From Gracilaria vermiculophylla (lineage: Eukaryota > Rhodophyta > Florideophyceae > Gracilariales > Gracilariaceae), in assembly GCA_019155205.2 (NCBI GenBank), contig JAHNZQ020000308.1, forward strand, positions 319,172-383,171: a stretch of 64,000 nt of DNA, given 5' to 3'. The notes under the pieces were generated by a model. The model worked only from the letters and a program-made list of their open reading frames with translations, was not told the DNA's origin and made no database searches. Position 1 is the first letter of the stretch. Every line of letters starts with the position of its first letter. Positions 33,210 through 42,985 of this stretch are shown here, piece after piece. The position numbers and the translations under genes were made by a program.

Positions 33210-34245
33210 GCAGAAGGAGGCGGTCTGCGCGCTTCGCCCCCAGCAGCCTCCAGCGGCGTGCTGTGAAGAAGAAGCAGGTGAGTACGTGTGCGCGCGCCGG
33301 GCGCCAAGCTACAGGCGACGTCGCGCTTTGAGGTAAAAGCGCCCACGACGACGGCGCCACCTTTCGCAGCCACGCGCCCGCAACAGAGCAGTCGCGTGAA
33401 GGGTCGTCGTCGTGCACTGCTCGTTAATGCGCAGAAAACGCACTTTCTCGGCACCCCAAAAGGCACTCTTCTCTGGCGCCCCTTCTCGCCACCAACGCTG
33501 TTCGCTGCGGCGCGCCAGGCGAGGTTGCTTGCTCCCGAACCGCTCGCCAGCTTGCGCCTACTCTGCGCGTCGCCGGACTCGGCGCAGCAGATGAAGAGCG
33601 CAAAAACAGCGTGCGTCTCGAGATCGTCGCGCGGCCGCGTTGCCACCAATCAACACTGCTGTGTACACGACAAATGGCCTCCTAACACGCCAATGTCACT
33701 GCACAGCTCCAGCAGAACAGGTCGTAACTTATGTTGCGCAGTTCTTCACCCCATTGTTCCTCTTGTACAACTTCACAGAGTGCTGTGCCAAGCAAGCTTT
33801 TCCTTCTTTTCCGTGCACACGTTGTTATTGTACACACCATGAGCCTTTTTGTGCGAGTTGGCAACACTCTTATCGAAAACGTTTCCCAAACACACGCCTC
33901 ATATGCCACACTTGCTTGTCTGTGTTCCCCCGCTCACCACGCCTTTCGGCCGTGGTGCTCCCAGTGCCCCGCAGTCCCGCAGGCGCGCGCCAAAGAGGGG
34001 CAGCGGCAGCATCACGCCGCCCGCACGTGGCCACGTGAAGCACGCAGCTCAGGCGCCACCTTCCGCGCGTGGCCACGTGCGCCACGCAGCTCGGGCGCCA
34101 CCACCCGTGCGCGCGCGATGCCGTGTGTGTGGCGTGGCGCGCGCAGCCAACCGCCGCACCGGTGCGCGTTGAGCCGCGCCGCCCACAGAGCTGCGCCACG
34201 ACGCGCGCCGACCTCCCGCCGCGCCCCCCGCCCACCCGTCACACC
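33210..34245. other. Divergent GC-rich intergenic region between LIG1 and the site-2 protease
   Basis: About 1.04 kb. A reversed CCAAT-type element (ATTGGCTG) lies at 33184-33191, just inside the long LIG1 reading frame and upstream of Met75. No additional gene is supported; open frames here are composition-driven. Confidence 0.5.
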
Positions 34246-35568
34246 ATGGCTCCGCCGCAGTTGCCGCCCGCCTTCTGCGCCCCCGCGCCGCTGCGCCACT
34301 GCGTCGCGCTCGCGCCGTCGCGCGCCCTCGCCGCCGCCGCGCGCCGCCGCCTCGCCGCCGCGCGCCCCCCGCGCCGCGCGCCGCCGCCCGTGCGCGCCCC
34401 CTGCGCGCCGCGCGCCTCGCTGCTGCCCGCGTCGCTGGCAAACGTCGCCAGCACCGGCGCCGGCGTGCTCGTGCTCGGCTTCATCGTGTTTGTGCACGAG
34501 TGCGGCCACTTTGTGGCCGCGCGCGCGCAGAACATCCGCGTCAAGAACTTCTCCATCGGCTTCGGCCCCAAGCTGTACGCCTTCACGCCGCGCGGCTCCG
34601 ACACCGAGTTCACGCTGCGCCTGCTCCCGCTGGGCGGCTACGTCGCCTTCCCGGAGCACGTGCGCGTGGACGAGCGCAGCGGCGAGCAGGTCGTCAGCGA
34701 CGACGCCGACCTGCTGCAGAACCGCCCGCTGCTGGACCGCGCCATCGTCATCTCGGCGGGCGTGGTGGCCAACGTCGCGCTCGCGTGGGCGGCCATCTTC
34801 GCGTCCGTGTCGCTGCTGGGCGTGCCCACGTACTCGTTTGAGCGCGGCGTCAAGATCGAGAACGTGGTGGACGCGCGCGGCGCCGCCGCCGCCGCCGGCA
34901 TCCGCTCCGGCGACATCATCATGTCGGTGGACGGGCGGCCGGTGGGCGCCTCGCTGGAAAACTCGGCGCAGGTGGCCGAGTACATCCGCACATGCAACGG
35001 ACGCGACATTTTGTTCGGCATCGAGCGCGGCGCGCAGCAGCTGGACATCAAGGTGACGCCCACGTGCTGCACGCGCGATGGAGGCTCGCTGGTGGGCGTG
35101 CAGCTCAACACGCGCGTGACGATGCAGCGCGTGCGCAAGGCGCCGCTTCCCTCGCTGGTGCGCAGCACCAACGCCGAGTTCAGTCGGCTGTGGACGCAGA
35201 CGTGGGTCGGGCTCAGCTCGGTGCTGAGCAACTTTGAGCAGTCGTCCAAGAACCTGTCGGGCCCCATCGGGGTGGTGTCCATGGGGGCGCAGCTGGCGCG
35301 GGAGGATTCGGCGGCGCTGTTCACGTTTTGCGCCGTGATCAGCATCAATCTGGCGGTGATCAACTCGCTGCCGCTGCCAGCGCTGGACGGTGGACAGATG
35401 GTGCTGCTGGCGGTGGAGTTTGTGCGCGGCAGCCCGGTATCGCTGCGCGTACAGGACGCGATCAATCGCACGGCGCTGCTGCTGTTTCTGGCGTTTTCTG
35501 GGGTGCTGGTGGTGGGCGACTTGGAACGGCTCAACATTGTGGGTTTTCTGCAACGGCTGTTGAGCTGA
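34246..35568 (+). CDS. Site-2 zinc metalloprotease (M50; RseP/ARASP type), probably plastid
   Basis: Predicted 440-aa intramembrane protease. Transmembrane helix 1 carries the zinc motif HECGH (residues 84-88), followed by 'IGFGPKLYAFTP' as in RseP/ARASP. A single PDZ domain lies at about 205-275 ('GAAAAAGIRSGDIIMSVDGR'), and the third ligand motif is 'LPLPALDGG' (about 374-382) within a late helix. A last helix (about 405-425) ends the protein. Residues 1-65 are Ala/Pro/Arg-rich without acidic residues, as expected for an organelle transit peptide; similarity to cyanobacterial and plant plastid enzymes favours the plastid. The ATG at 34246 is chosen because it starts this leader; the open frame extends to 34069 without support. 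Very GC-rich codon usage. Confidence 0.88.
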   Translation: MAPPQLPPAFCAPAPLRHCVALAPSRALAAAARRRLAAARPPRRAPPPVRAPCAPRASLLPASLANVASTGAGVLVLGFIVFVHECGHFVAARAQNIRVKNFSIGFGPKLYAFTPRGSDTEFTLRLLPLGGYVAFPEHVRVDERSGEQVVSDDADLLQNRPLLDRAIVISAGVVANVALAWAAIFASVSLLGVPTYSFERGVKIENVVDARGAAAAAGIRSGDIIMSVDGRPVGASLENSAQVAEYIRTCNGRDILFGIERGAQQLDIKVTPTCCTRDGGSLVGVQLNTRVTMQRVRKAPLPSLVRSTNAEFSRLWTQTWVGLSSVLSNFEQSSKNLSGPIGVVSMGAQLAREDSAALFTFCAVISINLAVINSLPLPALDGGQMVLLAVEFVRGSPVSLRVQDAINRTALLLFLAFSGVLVVGDLERLNIVGFLQRLLS

Positions 35569-35849
35569 GTGCACGAGGGTGGGCAGAGGGGGCGCGCGCG
35601 CGTGCGGAGGCAGGAGGGGTGGTCACGCAGTGGGGGCAGGGGGAGAAGGGAGGGGGCGCGTGCTTAACAGGAGGGGCGCTTTTTTTTGGGGGGACACGAA
35701 TTTGGACAAATGGGAGGAGGGTAAGAGGGAAGAGGGAGGAGGGAGGAAGGAGGAGGGAGGAGGGTTGCGCTGGACTTGCGCCGCTAGGGCGGGGAGCACG
35801 AGTGTGATGCGGACGCGATGGAGATAAAGGGGCGAGGCGCGGCGACAGG
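35569..35849. other. G-rich spacer downstream of the protease gene
   Basis: 281 bp, purine-rich on +. See the separate repeat entry for the GGGAGGA run. Confidence 0.6.
35711..35765 (+). repeat. Polypurine GGGAGGA tract with G-quadruplex potential
   Basis: More than ten G2-G3 runs separated by one to four purines, pure A/G except for single bases. It could form a G-quadruplex or triplex. It lies about 145 bp after the protease stop codon, so it may be in its 3' UTR. Confidence 0.75.
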
Positions 35850-36551
35850 GTGGGCGGTCGTGGCGGAGACACAGTTGCGTGCGTGGTGTTGGCACAGCAG
35901 CTTGCTGCGTGGGCGAAGCAGACGAAGATGGAGCACGCGGCGTGGGGTGCGACGGGCGACGCGTGGGCAGCGATTGAGCTGCAGCTGTTCGCGGCGCTGG
36001 TGGAGTCGATGATGACGGCGCCCACGGAGGTGGAGGGGGCGGGGGCGGCGGGCGAGGCGGAGGCTTCGCGCGGGGCGGAGGCTTCGCGCGAGGCGGCTGG
36101 GGCGGTGTGCGAGGCGGTGGCGACAGGCGAGGCGGTGGCGGTAACGGCGGCGGCGCGTGGCGGGCGCGCGCGCGGCTCGGGGCACGCGCGCGGCTCGGGG
36201 CGCGCGCGCTTCGTGTGCAGCGTGGCCACTTGTGGGCGCGCGTTCGCGCTGCGCAGCTCTTTGGCGTCGCACTGGCGGCGCCACAGCGGCGAGCGGCCGT
36301 TCCGCTGCAGCTTCGGGGGGTGCGGGCGGCGCTACAAGTGGCGCTCCAGCGTGCGCCACCACGAGATGCTGCACCGGCGGCGGCTGCGCCAGTGCGACGC
36401 GGCGCCACGCCACGAGCACGCGCGCCACGTGCACAGCGTGCACAGCGCATACAGCGCGCACAGTGCCCGCGGCGTGGCGCGCGTGGCCACGCAGCACGCG
36501 TGCGCGCAGCCGCCGCGCAGCGGCGCGGCTGCGCGCGTTATTACAGAGTAA
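35850..36551 (+). CDS. Two-finger C2H2 zinc-finger protein (copy 1)
   Basis: Predicted 233-aa nuclear DNA-binding protein. Two adjacent C2H2 fingers start at about residue 121: 'FVCSVATCGRAFALRSSLAS' and 'FRCSFGGCGRRYKWRSSVRH', joined by a TGEKP-like linker ('HSGERP'). Both fingers have the C-x4-C spacing. The flanks are Ala/Glu-rich before the fingers and His/Ser/Ala-rich after them. An in-frame ATG at 35928 (MEHAAWG) is an alternative start. The same organisation recurs in the next gene, so the two are tandem paralogues. Probably a transcription factor; target unknown. Confidence 0.7.
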   Translation: MGGRGGDTVACVVLAQQLAAWAKQTKMEHAAWGATGDAWAAIELQLFAALVESMMTAPTEVEGAGAAGEAEASRGAEASREAAGAVCEAVATGEAVAVTAAARGGRARGSGHARGSGRARFVCSVATCGRAFALRSSLASHWRRHSGERPFRCSFGGCGRRYKWRSSVRHHEMLHRRRLRQCDAAPRHEHARHVHSVHSAYSAHSARGVARVATQHACAQPPRSGAAARVITE

Positions 36552-36683
36552 AGCACAGCGCGCTCAGCGACTGCGTGCGCCCCTCCGTCGCCGCCGTCGC
36601 CTTCGCCGCGCAGACGCGTCCGCCCGCGCCCGCGCCGCTGTTACACTGTCAAGCCTCCGTCGGCTTGCAGCCCGCCGCCACTC

Positions 36684-36851
36684 ATGCCGCTGCACGCGCG
36701 CCCCATTTCCGCGTCGGAGTCCTCGCCGCCCCCCCCCTCGAAGCCTCCCGCCGCTTCCGTCTCTCCCCAGCGCGCCCCCGCACCGCCGCCGTCGCCGCCT
36801 CCTCCCACCACCTCCGCCGCCGCCGCTTCCTCCACCACCACCACCACCACC

Positions 36852-36883
<32 letters not shown>

Positions 36884-37688
36884 CGCCGCCGCCGCCGCCG
36901 TCCCCACCGTCGACGACGCGCTCCAGCAGCCCCATGCCGGCGCCTCGCCTCGAGGTGCCGCCTCGCCGCCCGCCTCCGCCAACGCCGCGTCTGGCGCCGC
37001 CCCCTCTGCCGTCCCTGCCTCGACTGCGCCCGCCGCCGGCGCGCGCTCCGCGCTCGACGCGCCGCCGCACCTGGCCGCCGTGCTGCATGGCGCGCCGCAC
37101 GCGCTCGCGGCGCACGCCGACAAGAAGGGCGAATCGGCCAGCCTGGAGGCCGCCATGAACGCGGCCATCGCCAGCACCATGTCCATGCACCTGCCGCGCG
37201 GCGCGGCCGCGCCCAACGCCGTCTCCGTCGCGCACCGGCCCGTGCTGCACACGACGCTGTCGCCGCCGCGCGGCGCGCCCGTGCCGCTGGTGGGCGGCGT
37301 GCAGAAGAAGGCGGCCGGCGCGCCCGCGTCGCTCAGCTACGTGTGCGACGTCGTCGGCTGCGGCAAGTCGTTCAGCAAGAAGTTCAACCTCAAGGCGCAC
37401 AAGCGCGTGCACACGGGCGACGAGCCGTTTGTGTGCAGCTACCCGACGTGCGGCAAGCGCTTCAAGTGGAAGTCCAGCCTCACCTTTCACGAGGGCCTGC
37501 ACCTCAACACGCCGGACGAGCCGCCCATGGCGCCGCCGCCGCCCACGGAAATGTCCGCCGCGTCCATGGCCGTGGGCGCCACCACGGCCAGCGCCGCGCT
37601 GCCCGTGGGCCACGCGCTCATCGAGCGGCGCGCCTCTCCTTCTGCCGCCGCCGCCGCCCCCGAGTCGGACAAGCCGTCGAAGGGGTGA
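36684..37688 (+). CDS. Two-finger C2H2 zinc-finger protein (copy 2)
   Basis: Predicted 334-aa protein in the same direction as the preceding gene, 132 bp after its stop. Two C2H2 fingers at about residues 219-274: 'YVCDVVGCGKSFSKKFNLKA' and 'FVCSYPTCGKRFKWKSSLTF', linker 'HTGDEP', with C-x4-C spacing as in copy 1. The second finger's 'KWKSS' matches copy 1's 'KWRSS'. The N-terminal 100 residues are low-complexity (Pro, Ser, Thr and Ala runs from CCN repeats at 36830-36903). The start at 36684 is the first ATG and is not otherwise supported. Probable transcription factor. Confidence 0.72.
36830..36903 (+). repeat. CCA/CCG trinucleotide runs
   Basis: Imperfect CCA then CCG/CTG runs, read in the Thr and Ala frame of the zinc-finger protein. 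Expected to be length-variable. Confidence 0.9.
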
Positions 37689-38051
37689 AGCGGCGCGCAG
37701 AGGGCGCCGCGGCGCCGCAGCGCCGCAGCGCTCTCCTTCGGCTGTGCTTGTTGACGTGTTAAAACGCTGAAATGGCGCGCGTGCCGCCCGACTTTGAAAC
37801 GTTGCTCTTCAGCTGCCATTGCGCGAGATTGCGCCAAGCGCATCAAAGCCAAGCGTCGACCGTTCCACTGCGCGCGCGCGCGCCGCGACCAGTCCACCGC
37901 CACATCACCGCCGCTCTCATTTAGCGCCCTTCGCACGATGCGGCGCCGCCGCGGCGCGCCTCGCGCGCCCACCACCGCATCGCCGACGCCCCCCTCCCAC
38001 CCCCTTTCCCCCTCCGTGCCGCGCGTCCCTCCGCCGTCGCGCCCCATCGCC
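37689..38051. other. Intergenic region upstream of the Cys-rich secreted protein
   Basis: 363 bp. The open frame of the next gene extends back to 37794, but that stretch lacks a signal peptide or motifs, so it is treated as upstream sequence. Confidence 0.5.
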
Positions 38052-39881
38052 ATGCCCCCCGTCGCGCCGCGCCTCGCACCCGCCCCCGCCGTGCGGCACG
38101 CCGTGCTGCTCGCCGTGCTGCTCGCCGTGCTGCTCGCCGTCGCGCCCGCCGCCGCGCGGCCCGCTGCCCCCCTGCCCCGCTCGGCGCACTGCTGCTTCCC
38201 GCCCGGCCTCACCTTCGACAACTGCGCCGACGTTCGCCCCTGCGCCGCGGGCCGCACCTGCCTCACGCACGACACGCTGTTTCCCTGCTCCGCCGGCCGC
38301 ACCTGCATCTGCTACCCGCTGCGCATCGCCCCTTGCTCCGCCTCCGCCCAGTGCGACGCCGGCGAGGTGTGCGCCGCCCGCCCGTACGACCACTTCCCGT
38401 TCTGCGTCAGCGACACCGTCGCCACGCTGGACCCTTCCTTCGTCCTGCACTCCGACTGCTGCGACCACTCCTTCCCCGTGCAGCTCCCCGTCGTGTCCGA
38501 CCCCAGCCCGGCCAAACCGCCACCGCGCCCCACCCCGTCCGCCAAGCCCTCGTCCGCGCCCACCGCCGTCGCCGCCTCGTCGCGCCCCTCCGCCACCCCC
38601 ACAACGCCCACGTCCGCCCGCCCGTCCGCGCGCCCTTCCGCCAGCCCGACGCCCTCCCGCCGCCCGCCGCCGCCCCCGTCCCGCTCCGCGTCGCCGCGCG
38701 CGTCGCCGCGCCCCAGCCCGTCGCCGCGCCCGCAGCTCACCGCCGTACCGCCCGTCGCCCGCCCGCGCCCGTCGCCCGCGCCGCCGCAGCGCCCGCAGCC
38801 CTCGCGCACGCGCCCGCCGAAGCCGTCCGGCGGGCTGGCCGGCGACGCGTGCAGCCGCCGCGGCGACTGCCTCGCGTACCGCCGCTGCGTCGACCGCCGC
38901 ACCAAGCGCGACTGCCGCGCCGCCGCCGACTGCGTCTGCGTCGGCTCGCGCCTCTGCGTGTGCAACGACGCCTGCACCGACGGCGAGCTGTGCGCCGGCT
39001 CGCCCGGCCGCGCCTACTGCTTCTCGCCCGCCGTCGTGCAGAACTCCTCCGCCAACGCGCTGCCGTGCCCCGTCGCTAGCCCCTCCGCGCCCGCCGCCGG
39101 CAGCCGGCCGCCGCCGCGCACGTCCGGCCTCACGGGCGAGCCGTGCCGCATCGACAAGAACTGCGCGGACGCGCGCAAGTGCGTCGCCGCCCGCGGCGAC
39201 AGCTGCGTCGCCCCGGGCGCGCTGTGCGACGGGCGCCAGCAGCCGTGCACCGTGGGCGACCGCCAGTGCTACTGCTACCAGCTCGTCGAGTGCAACTGCT
39301 CGCTGGACTGCGCCGAGGGCGAGCTGTGCGCGTCCACGCAGTTCGGGCGCGTGTGTCTGTCGCCGCGCGTGTCCAGCGCCGACGCCGCGCTGCAGACGAT
39401 CGGCTGCCCGTCCGCCGCGTCGGGCGCCGACGCCGACGACCCCATCCTCATCGTCAACCTCGTCGCGCCGGAGCAGCTGGACGGCGACGCGCCGCCGCCC
39501 ACGTCGTCGGGCGCCGCGCAGGACGCCGAGTCGGGCGCGGACGAGCAGGTGTGCGTGGACGCGCGCGCACTGAGCCACCTGCCGCAGCACGACCTTTTGT
39601 ACCAACGGCACCGCACCGCGCGCGTGCTGTGCGACGAGCGCCACAGTTGCGCCACGCCGGGGCACGTCGTCGTCTTCCGCGGGCGCCCCATGATGATGAA
39701 GTCGTACTGCCGCCTCGTGTCGTGTGCGGAGCGCATCATGCAGGTGAACAGTCCGCGATTTAAACCGCGCGTGCGAATTCCGTCGCGCACTGGCGGCTTG
39801 CATTTCACGGCGTTTGCCGCGAGGTATCAGACAAGAGTGGAGGAGATTGCGCTCGCCACCATTTTGCGCACTGGGTTGTGA
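38052..39881 (+). CDS. Secreted modular Cys-rich/Pro-rich protein, family unknown
   Basis: Predicted 609-aa protein. The chosen ATG gives a clean signal peptide (hydrophobic core 'AVLLAVLLAVLLAVAPAAA'). Three related Cys modules follow, each with paired and single Cys and ending in a 'GE[VL]CA......[FY]C.S' or 'GRVC' motif (starting near residues 38, 270 and 360). Module 1 is separated from module 2 by about 110 residues of Pro/Ser/Arg-rich linker, typical of glycosylated wall or matrix proteins. A distinct C-terminal domain (about 500-609) has four more Cys and ends 'GGLHFTAFAARYQTRVEEIA' plus a short tail. I infer an extracellular matrix or cell-surface role; no enzyme motif is visible. GC-rich. 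Confidence 0.7.
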   Translation: MPPVAPRLAPAPAVRHAVLLAVLLAVLLAVAPAAARPAAPLPRSAHCCFPPGLTFDNCADVRPCAAGRTCLTHDTLFPCSAGRTCICYPLRIAPCSASAQCDAGEVCAARPYDHFPFCVSDTVATLDPSFVLHSDCCDHSFPVQLPVVSDPSPAKPPPRPTPSAKPSSAPTAVAASSRPSATPTTPTSARPSARPSASPTPSRRPPPPPSRSASPRASPRPSPSPRPQLTAVPPVARPRPSPAPPQRPQPSRTRPPKPSGGLAGDACSRRGDCLAYRRCVDRRTKRDCRAAADCVCVGSRLCVCNDACTDGELCAGSPGRAYCFSPAVVQNSSANALPCPVASPSAPAAGSRPPPRTSGLTGEPCRIDKNCADARKCVAARGDSCVAPGALCDGRQQPCTVGDRQCYCYQLVECNCSLDCAEGELCASTQFGRVCLSPRVSSADAALQTIGCPSAASGADADDPILIVNLVAPEQLDGDAPPPTSSGAAQDAESGADEQVCVDARALSHLPQHDLLYQRHRTARVLCDERHSCATPGHVVVFRGRPMMMKSYCRLVSCAERIMQVNSPRFKPRVRIPSRTGGLHFTAFAARYQTRVEEIALATILRTGL

Positions 39882-40168
39882 GGATACACGACGAGCGCTC
39901 GCACGTTCGACATGTAATACCGGTTGGGAAGTATACAAAACAAGAGTGTACAGCTAACAAGTGCTTTACCAGAGTTGTCCTGGACGTGGTCTTAATAAGA
40001 AACTAGGCGTGTCATGTCCTTTTCTCCAAACGCGCTGGACGACTAATCATCATCATCGTTAGCATCAACATCACAATCCCTATGGCATTTGCGCGGGGTT
40101 CGTCAGTAGACAGGCGTGGCTCGCTACGCAGTTACATACAGCCTGTCACTAGCAAACGAAAAAGTAGG

Positions 40169-42469
40169 TCACCGTCCGCCGGCCTGATACGACGGACTGG
40201 GTAAAGGGGTGCCTGCCGCTTGCATGGCCTGTTGGTGAGCAAGATTCCTTTCCCTCCGCCTTCGCAATAAATCAGCTTCTTCCCCTCCAGACGAGTCCGA
40301 CTCCTCTGAGCTAGATTCGTATCCCGAACTCCCGCTGCCGTCCGAGTCGTCCGAATCCGAGCTCGAGTCACTGTCGTAGAACGATTTCTCATTCCCCTTC
40401 ACGTTGCCTTCCATGAGCGCGGGGCTCTTCCCTTTGGTACACTTTCGCAGCAGTGCAGTCAGTGATTCAATCTCTGCAACCACTTGCTTGTTGGACATAT
40501 CGAATATGTCAGTGTTTGGATCACCTTTCTTTTTCTTACGCAGTTCCTGAGTCACGTAGGCCTCCATGTCACGCAACACCTCATTATCTAGGCTATCAAT
40601 GTCGAGTTCTATTTCCTCGTTGTGATTCACTTCCATCGATGCGCTTGCATTCTTAGTGGCCAACGCCACAATTTTGCTCAACTTGTCCGACGGTAACTTG
40701 CTCACATTCCTGCTTAATTGCAATTTCTCCTCAAACGTCATTGGCACATGATACAGCGCCTTGGCTTCTGCCAGGTACGAAGCGCCGCCAGGCGCCGGCG
40801 ATGCAGGCGACCCAGCCTCGTTAACGGTGCGTTGCCTCCGCAAGGCGCGTAATCTTGTTTCCATTTGCTCCACAGTCATGCTCTTCTCACCCTCTTTATT
40901 GCCTTCATCAACGGGTTTAGGCGGCTTCTTCTTTTTCGCAATAGTCTTTGCCGAAGCTTTTCCTTTGGTCGACCCCTGAACTTTGCTCTTCTTCTTACTA
41001 ATAACGCCTTTGGCGGCCGTTTCCGCTGCAGCCGCACCCGAAGAGCTGTTTTTCATCTTCTTCGTTTCTACCGGTTTATCCACGTCAATGGGAATGCTGG
41101 CACCCTTCTTCCGCTTCTTAGTCTTCTTCACAGTTTGAGTAGTGATTTGTTCCACCGACGGCATATGAGCCATCCTCGACTCAAACTTTTCCAGCAGTCG
41201 AGTTGCGGAATCGTAGTAAAAGTCGCCAACGCTGTTGTAAGTGCGCGCGTTCTCAAAAATCAAGCGCATGTCCGTCTCAAAAGCCTTGGCGTCAAACAGC
41301 ACTTCTTCCACTTCCTTCCGGCCAGGCGTGGACATGTAATACCCAGACTCTAACCGATTTCTCACCGTCTCTAAATCCATCGGGTTGGTGATGATGTCAA
41401 AGTATCCAGGAAGTTGATCCACATTCCACAGCGTTTCTATGGGCTTTGAGAATCCAAAGGCGTCTTTCAAGCGAAGAAAGTCTTTGACAAGACGCACACA
41501 AAACAATACTTGCTTGTTCTTTGAAGCATAATTTTTCGGCAATGGCGTCGCCTGTTCCCCAGGATGAGAAGATAGCAAAACCGAAGGTGTTCGGACGCGC
41601 GAAGAACCTCGATTTCCGGCTGCAGAGGTGGCGGACAGTGGAGGCTTCGATTTGCTAGCTTTAGCGCTATGACTGTCAGGACGCGCTACATCAGTCTTCC
41701 ATGTTTTGGAGGGGACATCGTCTACTAGGCTGAGATCTATGCTGACGACTTTGTCTCTGGAGGCAGAAGCCCTCCCTTGTACTCTTGATGGAGAAAGCGC
41801 GCGCGTTCTATTCTTGTGTCTGGTATCATTCGCACCGTTTAAAGCCTTCTCCGCGACGCGCACGGCCGCGGGCGACGGGTTTTCAGAGCCATCCCGCGCC
41901 ACATGCGGGCTCAAAAGTTGCTTCTTTCCCTCTACCAGATGCTCACGTCGTCTGCGTTTGGGGGAGACCGATATGTGCTTTCTGCCGTTTGGGCGAGCAA
42001 ATTCCCTGTCGGCGTCGCGTCGCGCAAGCTTGGCAGGCCTCCGCGGTGGTTGTTCTCCATTATGTTCCGGGTAAGAACGGCGCAAGCGGCGTGATCCCGA
42101 AGCAGGCGGTTGCGGAACAGCATCGATTCGCGGAGAGGTGCGCGATGGAAGTGGTTGGGAAGCAGCGCTCAAAGCGGGGTTGTTGACGTCCGCAGGAACG
42201 GTAGCCTGCTTCTCGAGAAGAATTCGCTGGCGCGTGATTTGGTTGAGCCTTCTCAACAGCTCGATTCGACGCGGATCGTCTGCCGCGGAGTGAAATGGGG
42301 TGACGAAGGCCACCTGTTGGGAACCGTTCGGCTGCAGCGACTGATGCGGTAGTCTGGCGCGGCCGCGGGCGGTGGACCTGCCACGACCGCGACCACCCCG
42401 TTTTGCGGCAGCCAGGACGAGGTACAAAGCACGGGCAAGCCACACGAGGCTGGCGATGCACGGACGCAC
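40169..42469 (-). CDS. BET-type bromodomain protein (one bromodomain plus NET domain)
   Basis: Predicted 766-aa chromatin reader. The bromodomain spans about residues 315-435: 'FDIITNPMDLETVRNRLESG' and 'DMRLIFENARTYNSVGDFYY', the Asn after TY being the acetyl-lysine anchor. The NET (extraterminal) domain lies at about 576-655: 'MTFEEKLQLSRNVSKLPSDK' and 'EIELDIDSLDNEVLRDMEAY'. The C-terminus has the acidic Ser/Asp tract common in BET proteins. A single bromodomain resembles plant GTE proteins rather than animal BRD2-4. The first 40 residues are hydrophobic and then Arg/Gly-rich; no other upstream Met exists before the bromodomain, so the start is uncertain. An E2F-like site lies just upstream. 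Confidence 0.88.
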   Translation of the reverse strand: MRPCIASLVWLARALYLVLAAAKRGGRGRGRSTARGRARLPHQSLQPNGSQQVAFVTPFHSAADDPRRIELLRRLNQITRQRILLEKQATVPADVNNPALSAASQPLPSRTSPRIDAVPQPPASGSRRLRRSYPEHNGEQPPRRPAKLARRDADREFARPNGRKHISVSPKRRRREHLVEGKKQLLSPHVARDGSENPSPAAVRVAEKALNGANDTRHKNRTRALSPSRVQGRASASRDKVVSIDLSLVDDVPSKTWKTDVARPDSHSAKASKSKPPLSATSAAGNRGSSRVRTPSVLLSSHPGEQATPLPKNYASKNKQVLFCVRLVKDFLRLKDAFGFSKPIETLWNVDQLPGYFDIITNPMDLETVRNRLESGYYMSTPGRKEVEEVLFDAKAFETDMRLIFENARTYNSVGDFYYDSATRLLEKFESRMAHMPSVEQITTQTVKKTKKRKKGASIPIDVDKPVETKKMKNSSSGAAAAETAAKGVISKKKSKVQGSTKGKASAKTIAKKKKPPKPVDEGNKEGEKSMTVEQMETRLRALRRQRTVNEAGSPASPAPGGASYLAEAKALYHVPMTFEEKLQLSRNVSKLPSDKLSKIVALATKNASASMEVNHNEEIELDIDSLDNEVLRDMEAYVTQELRKKKKGDPNTDIFDMSNKQVVAEIESLTALLRKCTKGKSPALMEGNVKGNEKSFYDSDSSSDSDDSDGSGSSGYESSSEESDSSGGEEADLLRRRRERNLAHQQAMQAAGTPLPSPSYQAGGR

Positions 42470-42497
42470 GAGCGACGCACTTGTTCCGCAGTGGCTC

Positions 42498-42506
42498 GCG
42501 CGAAAA
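42498..42506. promoter_or_regulatory. E2F-like site upstream of the BET gene
   Basis: GCGCGAAAA, a perfect reverse match to TTTTCGCGC, about 30 bp upstream of the annotated start, in GC-rich promoter-like DNA. Confidence 0.45.
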
Positions 42507-42948
42507 TGGCGGGGAGGGGCGGGGAGTTGAAACGGCTCCCCCTGCAGAAGGCTAATGCGCGACGGGTCGAAACGACGCGTGAGAGGCGGGACGACGGGAA
42601 AAGGTCAGCGGGTTGAATTTTCGGTGGCTGTCAAACACACAGACGCTTGCCGGTGACATAGCACTGGGCGGCGGCGTTCGAACTGGAACGGCGCACGAGC
42701 GCGCGGGTGCCTTTGACGCGGCGGCACAACACACGGCTCGCAAGAAAGGCAGCGGCAGCAGACGGACCAACGCGCGACGTCGCGGCGCAGCCCCAAGGTA
42801 AGCGGGTTTTCTCACGGACGGAGACGGAGCGGGGGGTGCATGGATATGGCGGAGCGACGAAGGGGGGGCTGCGAGGCACCAAGCGGCGTGGGCGGAGCGG
42901 CGTGTGCGGGACAGGATGTGACGAAAAGACGTGGGCGTAAAGCGCGAA

Positions 42949-42985
42949 GGCGGTGGCGGTGGCGGTGGCGGTGGCGGTGGCGGCG
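42949..42985. repeat. GGTGGC hexanucleotide repeat
   Basis: Six or so tandem copies of a G-rich hexamer followed by GGC units, on +. Confidence 0.95.

Noticed and set aside
34012..35574. 520-codon minus frame opposite the site-2 protease
   Set aside because: Shadow of GC-rich coding DNA. The plus frame has HECGH, PDZ and LDGG motifs; the minus frame has none.
37917..39938. 673-codon minus frame opposite the Cys-rich protein
   Set aside because: Composition-driven shadow with Gly/Ala/Arg runs. The plus frame has a signal peptide and ordered Cys modules.
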